NCBI GenBank assembly: GCA_012934845.2
Contig: WNNJ02001791.1
Span: 1-64,000, forward strand
Direction of reading: 5' to 3'
Length of the DNA: 64,000 nt
From: Pomphorhynchus laevis
Taxonomy: Eukaryota > Acanthocephala > Palaeacanthocephala > Echinorhynchida > Pomphorhynchidae
The notes under the pieces: generated by a model
Databases searched by the model: none
What the model was told of the DNA's origin: nothing
Seen by the model: only the letters and a program-made list of their open reading frames with translations
Program-made: the position numbers and the translations under genes
Shown: in pieces, positions 35,396 through 47,433 of the stretch
Layout of the letters: each line of letters starts with the position of its first letter
How positions within the stretch are numbered: position 1 is the stretch's first letter

Positions 35396-35710
35396 ATGAC
35401 TGAATTGCTAGACAAACGATTGTTTACTGAGATCAAGAGAAGTAATTTCTCGTTTAATAAATGCTTTTAAAATTAGGTCAACAACAGCTGTACTGTTGGC
35501 AAACAGCAGAAACAGTCACTAAAAGTTGTAAATGTAATATTTATGTATAGGGTGAACAATCAAAGTTACTTGCTTTCACCTATTTCTATCCTTTTCACTT
35601 GTATATTTAAAATAAGCGACAAAGAAATTGTTTCTAACAGCGAATCGCATCAAATAGAAAACGAGCAGAATAAGAAATTGAATTCAAAACCGTCACATAT
35701 TAACAACCAA
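35396..35710 (+). CDS. Possible small spliced gene, frame ambiguous
   Basis: An ATG-initiated exon at 35396-35441 ('MTELLDKRLFTEIKR') ends at a GTAATT donor; the next exon starts at 35477 after AAAATTAG. In the matching phase it reads 'QQQLYCWQTAETVTKSCK' and stops soon after. A different phase is open for 79 codons from the same acceptor and ends with a clearly coding-like stretch ('KEIVSNSESHQIENEQNKK'). A second short intron could join the two, but no strong donor shows it. Unidentified. Confidence 0.35.
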
Positions 35711-36074
35711 TGGTAGCAATTTGAACTGAGAATATTATGACATTATTATTAACATTGATAATAATGTTAATAATATTAATATTACGTTATTAACACTATG
35801 ATATAATTAACATTAATAGAGAGGAAAATATTGACAAATATTATTAATATTATTATGTTATTAATAATATTATGACACAAATATATAATGTTTTATAAAA
35901 TATTGTGAAATATATTATGAAATCTATAATGTAGATTATACCTTTCAATTTCGATGTTAACATCAAATAAAAGATAAAATTGAAAATTGGTTAAATTAAA
36001 TAGAGATAAATTGAACATAATTTTTAGTACCATACAATACGAAGATGATTATATTTTTAAAAATTTAGACCTTA

Positions 36075-36345
36075 ACACGTATTTGGCCCGCTGCTATGCT
36101 GGGTAGATAAATAAGGTCCGAAACCTGATAGCATAGCAGTTCATCCTGATGACCTCTAATTCTTATTCTAATACATCGTATGTTATCTATTAGTCAATTC
36201 ATAAAAGTTTATTTTTATTTTAAATTTCAATATTTTATTTTAACTTGATTTAAATTATAAAAAAACTTAACTATTATTTATTTTATTATTCAATTATTAA
36301 ATTTTGATTTAGCATTGTTATGTTTATTATTATGTATCAAGAAGC
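36075..36345 (+). repeat. Interspersed repeat, copy 1
   Basis: About 270 bases matching, in inverted orientation, most of 49680-50130. Shared blocks are GGCCCGCTGCTATG, ACCTGATAGCATAGCAGTT, CCTGATGACCTCTAAT, AACTTGATTTAAATTATAAA and AAATTTTGATTTAGCATT. No open frame. The position immediately before the LINE fragment suggests it could be part of that element or a site it inserted into. Confidence 0.65.
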
Positions 36346-37170
36346 TTTAAACTCGCACTCAGCGTTCTGTTTTACTAATCGTATTCGAATGAACCGAGAA
36401 GAGTCTAAGGTAATTAAGTTCCGAAGAGGAGATCGACTAAGTCGATCGAACATTCTATGATATCAAGACGCTCCGCTCGATTTTGAATCGAAGTATCTGT
36501 ATCTCGCAATGTTAATCACATCTAGATGGTCTTTCTCTCAACATTTTGAACTTAAATGTGATAAAATTGTGAATGCAACATCCGGACTGTCCGAACTAGG
36601 CAAATTATCTTTTGAGGTTGGGTTAAGATATTTTTATATAATGCTGCTTCTAAGACTTAAATATGGACTAGCTTGTATCTGGGTAGACTTGACTTCGAAA
36701 AACTTTTATCAGTTAGATAAGTGCCTGTCAAGATTTATAAAAAGTTTGGTAGGCGTATCCCCCAAAACTTCATCCACGGCTGTTCAAGTTCTAGCATGGC
36801 TGCCTCCTTTATTAGTTTCATTGAAGAAAGAGATGAATCTTCCTTTGACTGATGGTTTTCTTAAAAATCTAAATTTCTTCTACGGCAAAGTACTTAAATT
36901 TGATCAGGATATTTATCAGACTCCTGCTTTTCTTCAAACAGCTTGGCGTAGCCCTCTCGCGAGTAAGCGCACTTTAATCTGGAGAGCTTCGCTTGACGGA
37001 TATCACCCCAAGTTCTGTAAAAAAGGAAGAATCATACATGAACGATCATCAACTTGTGTATGCTGTTTTTGCAACACATCATGCTCATCACTCTTACAAG
37101 TATTTTCCTGTGCTCATTTGTCTTGTTTATCTTTAAAAACAATATATACGCTGAAGTGGGGTTAGGCTTA
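36346..37170 (+). mobile_element. 5'-truncated LINE fragment (Jockey/CR1-like), post-RT region
   Basis: The frame from 36509 to 37165 (218 codons) reads 'WSFSQHFELKCDKIVNATSG', 'YFYIMLLLRLKYGLACIWVD' and 'YQLDKCLSRFIKSLVGVSPK', then 'RTLIWRASLDGYHPKFCKKG'. The pattern of H-x-x-x-K-C-x-K followed by L-x-Y-G-x-x-x-W and LDKxxxRFxKxxxG is the region just after the reverse-transcriptase domain in Jockey/CR1-type LINEs. The 150 bases before 36509 continue the same reading ('ESKVIKFRRGDRLSR') with a TGA at about 36458. Truncated at both ends; endonuclease and catalytic RT boxes are absent. Confidence 0.6.
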
Positions 37171-38660
37171 TAGGCTTATTTCGGCTGATTTGTACATGAT
37201 CATTTTTGTGAATGGAGACGTATCCGTTAAATTAGAGAGCATAAATCGGCAGAATTTGTGCTAATATACAAAGTAACTATTGATGCGACAGGTGAATAAA
37301 ACGGATTCAATTTGAGTCAATCAATGAAATTTACGCAAATCAAGAAATAAGAAGAAAGAAAACTGTTCCGACTTTATATTGTTATCTTATAATCTTTTTT
37401 ATATGCCCAAGCCGAAAGGCGGAGTGGCTTTAATATATCACTATATTATTATGTTTTGTTTATTTTATGATAAAAAATTAAAAGAAAAAATAATAAATAA
37501 ATAATAAAAAGAATAAATAAATATTAAATAATAATAAGTCTACGTATTTATTTAAAATACGTAGACTCAGTTAGATGATTTGATTATTAACATTTTTATT
37601 TTTATAAAATAAATAACAAAATGTTGTAAGTGAAAAGAGATAAGGAAAGCTTCTATTGAAAAGAAGATATTGATACCTCATTTTTAAAAATAAAAAATGA
37701 GGTATACATTTATATTATTTTTCTTTCCTTTAAATAAATATAAAATAAGAGCATTTATCTTAAAACGGAGTAGGCAGGAATAACATGTATAAATTGGCAC
37801 AAACTCTTACCAAAATGACGGCTCAAATAAAAACGATCTGAGTGAAAAAGAAGATATTACATTTTCGTGAGTATACAATGAATGTATAATCTAAGAAGTC
37901 TATCATTTCATTCAGTAAATTCGTCCAGTCCACTGGTTTATCATATTTGCAAATATTTAAAGATCTGACGATTGTCTGCATAATATTCAACCTTACAAAA
38001 TAATGGGTTATCCGTAAACACATTCCGTATTCTTAAATTTAATCAAGCTTGGCATTGCGAGAATTCATTTCTGAATGGGAGAGAGCATGTAAAAGCATGA
38101 GAGTGAATTTTTAAATTTAAATTGTGAAAGGTGCAAAATAATGTAGTTTACGACGTGAAATATTTTGCAAATCGAAATTTTGTATATTGTAATGTGTTTG
38201 ATTAAATGTAATTAAATATTTTTAGATCAAAAAATAATTAAAATTTTGTAAGGGATGCGTGATATGGTACTTTTAAATTCAAGCAGGTAACATTTGCTTG
38301 GCTAACAATATGAATATTGTTTTAGTTAAGCAGGTAAAACTTGCAATTACTAAGAAGCTCAAAAAGCACTGATGTCTCTTCATAATAACAAAAAAAATAT
38401 ATTTTGGTATACATAATATAATCTATTCTATGTGATAGATTTTTTATATCAACGTTCAGGAAAGTGATACAATGCATTTAATTTTTGTTTTTATTTGGAA
38501 ATAAGCACTTAAATATTTATTGACAAACATTTGCACATTAAAACATTTGTGCCAATGCTTATAAATGGATATTTATTTTTTGGTATTTTCTTTTTGATTT
38601 AAAGTAGAAATGCTGAACACTTTTGTATTTTTTCCATAAATGCTTAAAAAACTGGAAATT
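37171..38660. other. AT-rich intergenic stretch with hairpins
   Basis: Perfect inverted repeats occur at 37.54-37.57 kb (AGTCTACGTATTT arms) and 37.68-37.71 kb (TACCTCATTTTT arms). The first overlaps ACGTAGACTCAGTTAG, a word shared with the repeats at 60.25 and 60.95 kb. No exon was identified. Confidence 0.4.
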
Positions 38661-38770
38661 TTGTGAGCATTTAATTTGAATCCTGATGATGATAGCATGA
38701 GCTATCGAAATATTGTATTTTTAAATAAAGGGAAATTAGTTACTTCGTTCTTTTAAAACGAAATATAATC
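38661..38770 (+). repeat. Single arm of family-3 hairpin repeat
   Basis: Contains CTGATGA, T, a perfect GATAGC/GCTATC stem with ATGA loop, then GAAA (38683-38710). The arm with TTTGAATCCTGATGATGATAGC (in two parts) recurs at 59.82 kb. No coding capacity. Confidence 0.7.
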
Positions 38771-39122
38771 GAAAATTGAAGGAGATTAAAGATTATAATT
38801 ATTATTAATTATTATAATTATTATAGATTAAAGATTATTCTTTTAAAACTATATATACAAATGTACATAATTATATATGTGTATCAATTAAAAGTAAAAA
38901 ATTCTTGTATAAAAAAGAAGGGATATCATGAAAAGTTGATTATTTTCACTTTACGGCGATCTAAGAAAATAGCTAATCTATAAGACACGCTTGATTTTAG
39001 ATTTCTATTAAAACATTGTTAGCGATTTTCTGACGATGTATAGATACCAGTTCCGTAGAAGAATTTTACTGTATATTTTCATAAAAACGACTTGTTTGTC
39101 TTTGTAACCTCTATTTATCTGG

Positions 39123-39323
39123 TTATCCATAAGACAGGAGTTCGGTATTGTTGACAAATTTGACAATATATATATTAATGAACACTGATTTTATGTTATT
39201 CTTCAATCGTTTGGTGATCCGTAAGACCTCTATTTCGTGGTATTGACTTGACCCCATAAAACAGCAGTCTTGTAGTGCAGATGATTTTGACTTTATATAT
39301 CCATTAAAACCCTCTTTTGCCAA
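39123..39323 (-). other. Open frame of uncertain status
   Basis: 66 codons on the minus strand with reasonable composition ('MAKEGFNGYIKSKSSAL', 'HEIEVLRITKRLKNNIKSVF'). No splice partner or domain was seen. The surrounding 38.95-39.35 kb is slightly less AT-rich, and 39030-39052 resembles a decayed hairpin motif (CTGACGA, T, GTAT/ATAC). Confidence 0.25.
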
Positions 39324-39774
39324 TTCACTGGAGACTCATTAAATATAATGATGACCAATTTGGTTGTATTCACTAAAGCCAATTAAAATTGTTTAATTCA
39401 TTTTCTAAGTTTATCTTTGAAATTATCCAGACAAATTCATGTTTTGTGCGAATATAATTGGCACTAAATAACTGAAACTGTATTTTTTTAAATGATAATT
39501 TTACAAGTCATTTAATTATACGAAAATATGAAATTTCTTTTACAATTGATATTGACTAAATAAATATATATTGAAGTCTGAAATTGCTGGAAATCAACAT
39601 TTTGAATATTTATTGTCGGATTTTAAATTATATTTAGTGAATTCTGTATACAGCAAAATACATATCAGCATTTGTGTATTGTAATCAGTTGGATTATATA
39701 AATCAGAACATTATATTTAAGATTAAACTAAACGTTTTAAACTAAATAACAAATTAATTTGTGACAGTTTACGT

Positions 39775-39982
39775 AATACCGTATATTTGATTCGTGTTGA
39801 TTATACATCTTTGCAATGGAGTTATATGGTCTTGTAGTAAATATATAGATTTGCAATGATTTTGTAGTAAATTTATGTAATATTGTATATTTGATTCATG
39901 TTGATTATACATCTTTGCAATGGAGTTATATGGTATTGTAGTAAATATATAGATTTGCAATGATTTTGTAGTAAATATATTG
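39775..39982. repeat. Two-copy tandem repeat, 104-base unit
   Basis: GTATATTTGATTC starts at 39781 and again at 39885. The two units share TGTTGATTATACATC, TTTGCAATGGAGTTATATGG and AGATTTGCAATGATTTTG with only a few differences, so the duplication looks recent. No coding meaning. Confidence 0.85.
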
Positions 39983-40136
39983 GTAACAAAATATTACAAG
40001 TCGAGTATACCTAAAATAACTATAAATAAACGATTCGTATAAAAACGAATGTATTATTTGCGTTAAAGTTTGTAGCTACATATATTTTCTAATAATTTTG
40101 GATATACTTGAAATCAGCGAAAAATAAAACATTTGA

Positions 40137-43100
40137 CTAGGTGGTTTCATCTGTATCCAAGAGCCATTGCTGAACATCCATAATTGAATAGCCTGCTTCT
40201 GCAAAGCTCTTAGCTCTAATACTGTTTTCATCTTCAATCAAGATTAGGTCGGTACATTTGGAGGGTTGTGATACAAATAAAACGTTCTCATGTAGTTTCT
40301 GCATTCGATCTTTACATTTACGGAACAGCGACGGAGTCGATATTGCTGTCAAGCATACTTCGTGTTTTGGCTTTAAATCTGCTAAATAAATGGAAATTTT
40401 TACATTATCGTAATTTAGACATTTTGAAATTTTGGCAATTAAAAAAAGCGTGATTAAACAAGCATTATATTCAAAAAAAACTAAACTTTCTTGAGATGCT
40501 AACTATAGTGGAACGTTTAGATGTCGTTGCAAAGTTTTTTTTTCTATCACAAGTGAACTTGTTGAATATCAAGAATAAAATTTAATAAACCATCTAACTT
40601 AAAAAGCTTGAGAAATATTAATATTTTCTTATAACCTAAAAAAATTAATTATTAATATTTTTCAAATTATTTTAATTTATTAATATATATTTTGTTAAAT
40701 TATATAAATTATTATACTAATAATTAAATAAAATTATTAAACTAATATATTTTATAAACAGTTTAATAAATAATAAATAAACTAAATATCAAATATTTAT
40801 ATTAATAATTAATTTAGATTAAAGTTAATATTAAATATTAAATATTAAATTTATTGCTGATCATTTTATATTTTATAAAGATTACGGTATTTTTTGCTTC
40901 AGTCAAATACGCAAGTGCTGTCAAATGAGCATTTATATAAACACATTATAAATTCACAAAATCATTTTATTTAACGATCGTTATTTAATGATTACTATAA
41001 ATAATAAAAATCATTTAATTCAATGATTTGATTAAATTTATTTTAATTAAATCACTTTATGCTAATTTAGCAAATTTTAATTTTGTCAGGTCATCGACTT
41101 CCTTGTAATATCTTAAATGCCAATCAATTAGTTTTATATAAACATATTCAAATAAAAAAACAGGAAAAAGCTAAATATTATTGCCCACAAAATTCACTAA
41201 TGCAGTTTTTAGACGTTAATGGATACGAATCCTGGAACGTTTAACGTTGAGAATATTTCTATATTAGATGTTTGATAGAACAAGAAACTCATCATTACGC
41301 ATAAACACATGTGACTTAAAATTTCCATTCTCAGCATTATTTATCTTTATATTAAAGTTATTAAAATGAGGTTTTTGTGTAAACATACGAGGAATACACA
41401 ATAAATAACAACTCATGAATATGTAAATAAAGATAAATATAAAAATTGTAAATTATAATATAATTAAAAATTATATTAATTCATGTAACTTTTATATATC
41501 TAAACGTAACTTAACAGTAATTGATTAATAATAGTTAATTCCACTAACAGTATTTTATCAGTAATTGATTAGTTATTAGCAATTTTTAGTTTATCAATTT
41601 ATTTAGATAAAATAGTCTGCAATCCCAAATTGCTAGCTTTTATTCATTATATCACCTTGATATAAGCTGGAAGAAATTGTTCCTATTTATAACAGTTTAT
41701 GTTTGGCGCACAAGATAATACTTCTTGATTAAATTAAATGGATCAAATTAAAACACTATTTAGATAGTTTTAACTTGATCCGTTTAATATTGAAACCATT
41801 TTTTATTTGATCGTTTAGTATTTTAATTAGAATACCATCAAAATAGTTTGATAGTATTCTTTTAATAAAATAATATTTTGATCATTTTAATTTCGTCATT
41901 GATTGTAATTAGCATAGTTTAATATTGCCTAGATATCGAATGATTACATTGATTTGATTACCTAATTTATGTTCTTTTGAGTAATCATCTATGTTGTTCA
42001 CTTCATGAGAATCGTTCACATGTGTGGCTGAATGTTTGCGTTTGAGTTTGCTTTCATGTTTTCTTTTTACTTTCGTCTTATAAATAACTGTACGTTTAGC
42101 CATTTTAACAATATCGTCGACACTGTTACATTCATCTGCTTTTTTGTCCTTCCGGATCTCAACAGCCCTGGCAAACCGTAAAACTATATACGGATAATGT
42201 TTATATTCTTCGGATTTAATATATATTTCAGCAGCCCTTACTTGAAGAACAATTCCTTTGCTCGGATGTTCTAAGTAGTTTGCGCTACAATCCTTGTAAT
42301 TCAAAATCCACTTTGGTGGTTGTTCTAACATTAAAGTGGGAAACGAGGAATTATCTAATAAAAGTTGAAGATCACGCTTCGTAAATCCTAAATTAATTGA
42401 TGAACATATAATCCACTGTTCGCTGTGCTCATGTAATGGACAAGCAACAAAGAAATTTGTTGTATTGATTTTTGCACCAGACGATTTCCATCCTGATTTA
42501 TAACCGACGACAAGCAGATCGATATCTTCACATGTATCGGTGAGGTAATCACGTTTTACTTTATACCAACCACAGTTTGTCCTTCCATGAGGAACATAAA
42601 TGGAATCAGTCCTTTTCAGAATAATTCCTTCTTGCTTTTTATCCTTAACGGCGACATTAAGAGCATTCAAACTCTCTTCGTACGATTTTATCACTTTAGG
42701 CCAACATTCAACTATTCTAACACATTTCGAGACGTTCATTTCCGTGTTCAGATTAAACTCAGCCTCCAAAAGTTGAGAACGCTCTCGAAATGTTGTGTTG
42801 AGCAAAAACTTACCATTGTATTGAAGAATATCGAAAATGCAAAAGACTTTCATGAATTGGGGATTTGTGTCTCCTAACAATTTGACATCGACAGGTGATG
42901 CGCCTTTCTCTGTAAATGTTTCATTTATTTTATCGAATACCATCATTTCGCCGTCGAAAATGCAAGTACTCTTACCTTGAAATAACAGTTTTACTGTTTC
43001 TGATATTTGCCCATATTGTTCCGAGTATTCCAAACCAGATCGAGAGAAGTATCTAACAGCGTCATGGGAGAAATGCAGTTGTACTCTTTCACCGTCTAAT

Positions 43101-43894
43101 TTATCTTGTATAAGATATTCCTTATTTGAGTTAAACATTTCTTCTATGATATCGTCGCTTATTCGCTCAGCAAGCATTGGACGGAACGGGCACCCCCATA
43201 TTAATTCAGAATCCTTATAATTATGTTGAATCGAAGCAAGCAATTTGATTGAATAGTTGTATCGAAATTGTTTAAGAGCGGCCTCACCACCAATGCAACT
43301 GACAACGCTATCCTGACCTAGTCCTAACCTAAGATCCTTCAACAATATACGAATAATCCATTTTATCTGCAAAGCAGACATTTGAGATAGTATATCTACC
43401 ATTATTATATCGCGGTCATTATCGAGGCTGGCTTGTGCAAGTTTATCAAGCCAACTGTTTATTTTCGAAACTGTTATCAACTTAGATGAACTGTTGCTGC
43501 TACAACGGTTTCTCACTTGCTTAAACACGATGCTTGAAAAGTCAACGTTTGATTTTGAAGCTTCTTGAAGAACTCTCGCATCTTCACTTTGTGGTGATAT
43601 TCCCAGAGATTTCATCAACGCTTTAGCTAGTCTTGCTTCTTGCATTGAGTAGGTATTCCGTTCAAGATCAGCTTCGCTTAGCAGTAAGCGGATAACATTG
43701 TAAAATACTTGGTTGTTTAAGCTTTGTTCCCCTTTACTTAAGACAAGTCGGAGATCGTCTACAAAACATGTCAGTAATCGTTGCTTTTCATTTTTCGAGC
43801 CAACACCCTTGTGAACGGAATACACCTTCTCACACATAGCAATAAATGTATCAAACTGTACATCTATATTTGAATTGGATGCGATTGCAGTCAT
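40137..43894 (-). CDS. LIG4: DNA ligase IV (ATP-dependent, non-homologous end joining)
   Basis: The large exon runs from the Met at 43894 to a donor after 41962 (GTAATC); an acceptor-like TTGAATTTCAG directly precedes the ATG, suggesting a 5' UTR intron. Residues 1-230 are the helical DNA-binding domain, followed by 'FRPMLAERI'. The adenylation motif is 'KLDGER' with the AMP-accepting Lys near residue 265; then come 'RYFSRSG', 'CIFDGEMM', 'EGIILKR' (about 422) and 'WYKVKRDY' (about 443), and the OB-fold domain to about 600. A Lys-rich linker follows. A last exon at 40381-40137 joins in phase 1 and encodes a BRCT-like end ('CTDLILIEDENSIRAK', 'YSIMDVQQWLLDTDE'). The joined protein is about 725 residues against about 910 in human; the first BRCT is not recovered. 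It seals double-strand breaks, normally with XRCC4. Confidence 0.92.
40382..41961 (-). other. Long intron of the ligase IV gene, with possible BRCT relic
   Basis: 1.58 kb of AT-rich DNA between the two ligase exons. In one minus-strand frame at about 41.36-41.06 kb, short pieces resemble BRCT sequence ('VFMRNDEFLVLSNI', 'RLKTALVNFVGNNI', 'LIDWHLRYYKEVDDL') in the expected order. They are separated by three in-frame stops, and I found no splice sites that remove those stops. Confidence 0.3.
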
Positions 43895-43954
43895 CCTGAA
43901 ATTCAATATTGATAAAGTTGAAAACAATCATTAAAGATATATTTCAATAGTTTT

Positions 43955-44500
43955 AATGAAACCAAGAAGAGAGATTTTTTATTGAAAATTTGATATTTCG
44001 ACAACTACATCGTCAGAATTTTGTAAAAATTCTGACGATGTATTAAAGTAAAGATTAGTAAAACATAAAAATATTAAAACAGCAAAAAAGACAAATGATA
44101 AACACGAAAACAGAATGCATATAAAATCAGAGATAAAAATCTTCAGCAATTGAAATGAGAGCAACAATTGGATAAAAATTTTAATTTATTAAATTATATA
44201 ATTAGTTTAAAGTAATTGAGAATAAAATATTCCTACATCATCCAAGCATTTTATCTTATCCATAAATAATCAAAATTAACGCATATAATAAATCTGATTT
44301 CAATCTTAAATTAAAGCTTAAATTGTAATTAATAAATTTAATTTTATTTTCAATTACTTGATATTAATTGTAAAATTTAATAAATTGAAATTTATATCCA
44401 ACTGATATTTCAACATTCTGAAGATGAGTCAGTAACTGTCGAAAACTGAATTCCTAATAAAAAAAATTCTCTTTTCTAGGTTCCTATCAAATTAGTTCAA
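43955..44500. repeat. Spaced inverted repeat, hairpin-motif family 4
   Basis: Arms at about 43955-44030 and 44405-44500 are inverted relatives, sharing the AAGAGAGATTTTTTATT-type outer part and the TTTCGACA and CATCxTCAGAA inner part, around about 370 bases. Each has a CTGANGA...GAAA motif (minus 43996-44016; plus 44418-44444) with weaker stems than other families. It lies directly 5' of ligase IV. Confidence 0.55.
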
Positions 44501-44670
44501 TAAAATCGCATTCATTGTTTCTTTTAATTTTCTTGCTTAAAAGAATAAATATTTCTATTTTTATTTTCATTGAATTTATCTTCTCTTGCTAAAAATGATA
44601 TAAGCATCGATAAAAAGCGTGTTCAATCATATGACGAATCGTATGTTTGGTTTTCCGTGTAGGATATTTA

Positions 44671-46332
44671 ATGGCGTCAAAGTGTAAAAGCAATAAAGTA
44701 ACTTCTGTGTTAGGTACCCGTTTGCGATTACATTTGCTGTAATTTTATCAATAATAAAATATTAAAAAATAAAAAAATATGATTTTTGAATAATTAAATA
44801 TTAAATTGTTATTTAATCTAACAGTGTAACCGTTTAAATATTAAAAGGAACTAAATTTTGCAACAATATATATCGTAAAAATATTGATAGGCTAAATAAT
44901 TTTTTAAAACTGAAATCTTTCATAATTACTCTAAATTAACAGAATCTACAGATTCGGTTAGCTAACGAGAGCTATAATCTCAGTCAAAACGTTGACTTGA
45001 AATTTTCACCGGAGTGCAAAAATAAAAATACCTCAAACTACAATTTGAGGATGAAACCTATTTAGTAACAATAGATTTGTTTATCCGATTCCTATAAAAT
45101 CAATCAACTAATTAAGAAATTATTTTATTTAAATATTTCTTTGTTAGGTTAGGCTTTATACAATGAACAATTAGAAGATTTAAAGGTCTCTTGATCTTAA
45201 ACTTGTTAATTACTTCTCTAAATTAAGTTAGATTGATAATATAACAAGATCAACAAGCCTATCGTTGTCGATCACATAAACTTTTGCTTTGAACTTTGAG
45301 TTAGTTCAGAATCTAAAGTTTCCACACAAGTTTCTTCTTGAGCATGTGTCTGTGTTCGACCTAGATTCCATATTAGTCTGATTTAAATAGACCAGTATTA
45401 GTCGTCAACATAACCAGATGATTACGCTCATCTTACAAAAAGTCTTAGTCTCACGTTTTTAAATATTGTTTTTTAAATTTTCGTCTGGATTATGCATAGC
45501 TTTACGGATGCAGCTACATAATCATCAAATGCTTATTGTAGTCTCTTTACTGCAGCGTTTTAATCAATATGAATTGTAAAATAGGAATTTCAGTGTTTTG
45601 TCGATTTCCATTTTCTATTAATACACCAGTGATCGATTAAAATATCCAATTAGTGAGCAGAAATATAAAAAATACATCCGACACGAAACATTTTCGGTAA
45701 AATAATGCTCGCCGCGCAAATTAAGAAGATAGTTTTGACATTCATAAAGATAGTTGCCCTGCTCTTTATTCAAATTGGATTGTATATCCCAATGAATTCC
45801 AGTCATAGTTACGTTATTATCGTAATCTTAAAAGCATTTTATTTCATTTTTTATGTACTTTATTTCTAGAATTTTAATAATATCAGAACTGAGGTCAGTA
45901 GCTTGAAGGTAAAATCTTAAAATACTTTTTCATAATTGTTAATTTTCACTTATCTGATTATCTCCAAAATTTAATCAGTATGATCGTGATCCTAAAGTAC
46001 CTGTAAGACTTAATGCCTTACTAAAAGATCATGCCCGATCTGCTAAATATGGAAAAAAATCATTTGATTTTGATGTAAGATAAGACAGTGATGCTTTGAG
46101 CGTCTACATGTGTTTCACTTAAACCTCGGTCAATGCATTTCAGAACTGAGTTATATTTATTGATTGCATCTCAATTATTTCACGACAGTTTTCAATATTA
46201 AATTAAGATTCATATTCATTGAAGCTTAATGCAATGATGCAAACCTTATGTATATCCAGATCTTCTACTTTATGGAGTCGAAGAAATGATAGTGTCAATG
46301 TTTTCAAATTTTCAAAAAAATATCTGGGCTGA
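44671..46332 (+). CDS. Unidentified multi-exon gene, about 197 residues
   Basis: Exons: 44671-44697 (ATG), 44943-44990, 45153-45185, 45310-45345, 45391-45454, 45500-45575, 45630-45696, 45870-45908, 45979-46074, 46225-46332 (TGA). All GT-AG, phases match, total 594 nt. Introns of 45, 45, 54 and 70 nt recur beside longer ones. Best-supported part: 'QHNQMITLILQKVLVS', 'LRMQLHNHQMLIVVSLLQRF', 'DRLKYPISEQKYKKYIRHET', 'NFNNIRTEVSSLK', 'DRDPKVPVRLNALLKDHARS'. The 5' exons are less sure: the second could end elsewhere, since its frame stays open to 45062 ('VDLKFSPECKNKNTSNYN'). Probably helical and coiled-coil. Divergent from the ligase gene, with start sites about 0.8 kb apart. Family not recognised. 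Confidence 0.65.
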
Positions 46333-47060
46333 TAGATTCGGAAAAACATTGTTTACATTTCTCTACTTAAACACTTAAATCATATTATTTAATGTAGCAA
46401 ATAATATTTAATGAATAAAGTTGATTTTGGTCCTATCTTCTGCTTAACATTCTTCTTGTTTTAAATATACATATATGAGAATTTAATATTATTTAATATA
46501 AAAATATTCAATAAAAATAAAAATTTTATTTTTATCATTAGTATTTTTAACAATAATCACAAAAACTGTTTTAACTTTATAATGATAACATTTGCTATTT
46601 GTTATTTGTGACTAAAATTTGGAATTTATTAAGTCAAAATAAGTATTTTGTAATTATATATGGTTTTAAATAAAATATTAATATTTATTAACATTTATTC
46701 GTGTATTTTGGAATTTGATTGCTCACACAGTCGACCATATTTTAAAAATTAAACGCAGAATCATTGTGTAATCCCACATAAAATAGTAGCAAAGAATTTC
46801 GATATCGTGTTTAGTTTAGTGCACTCATGTAGTAGATCAGCTATAATATCATTATATTGTAACAAATAGAACGCTTTAGCAATTCAACCTAAGAAATATT
46901 TCGATGCCTGATAGTAGCAAACTTGAAAAAATCAGAAGGTTGCAATGTTTATTTTTTGACAAAAATATGTGGTAAAAAACGCAATTCGAATGACTCATTG
47001 ACACCTTAGCAATTATAATTTCGTAAAAATATATGACGTAATATTTATAGGTGCTAGCAT
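46333..47060. other. AT-rich intergenic stretch
   Basis: No gene or repeat recognised. The minus-strand frame at 47139-46876 is hydrophobic and AT-driven and looks like chance. Confidence 0.4.
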
Positions 47061-47343
47061 ATACATAGATGCTGATTGTTGTAGTTAGTAAATCTAAATA
47101 TATGAATAAAATACTTGAAGTAATTAACGCACAATTCAAGAAATATCGTAGGACAATCGAAATTAATACTGGTATAACACATTATTTCAGTATTAGTTCT
47201 ACAAAAGAATTTTTGGAACATACAAAAGGAATAAATTTTCTGAATATAAATACGTACGATTTTAGTACGTTTTATACAAATCTAGATTTAGCAGATATTA
47301 AAGATGCATCAGAAAAATTAATTAATCTTATATTCGGATAAAG

Positions 47344-47433
<90 letters not shown>

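Noticed and set aside
42587-42877. Plus-strand open frame of 96 codons
   Set aside because: Antisense to the ligase IV adenylation domain, which is unmistakable on the minus strand.
45376-45390. A 15-nt GT...AG segment that would act as a tiny in-frame intron
   Set aside because: Too short for a normal spliceosomal intron in an animal; an upstream donor at 45346 gives a 45-nt intron like its neighbours and keeps phase.
45618-45806. Minus-strand open frame of 62 codons with plausible composition
   Set aside because: It overlaps exon 45630-45696 and the following intron of the plus-strand gene, whose splice phases fit on both sides; the frame is best explained as antisense to that exon.
46876-47139. 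Hydrophobic minus-strand frame of 87 codons
   Set aside because: Partly antisense to the Penelope-like RT; AT-driven hydrophobicity, no supporting signal.
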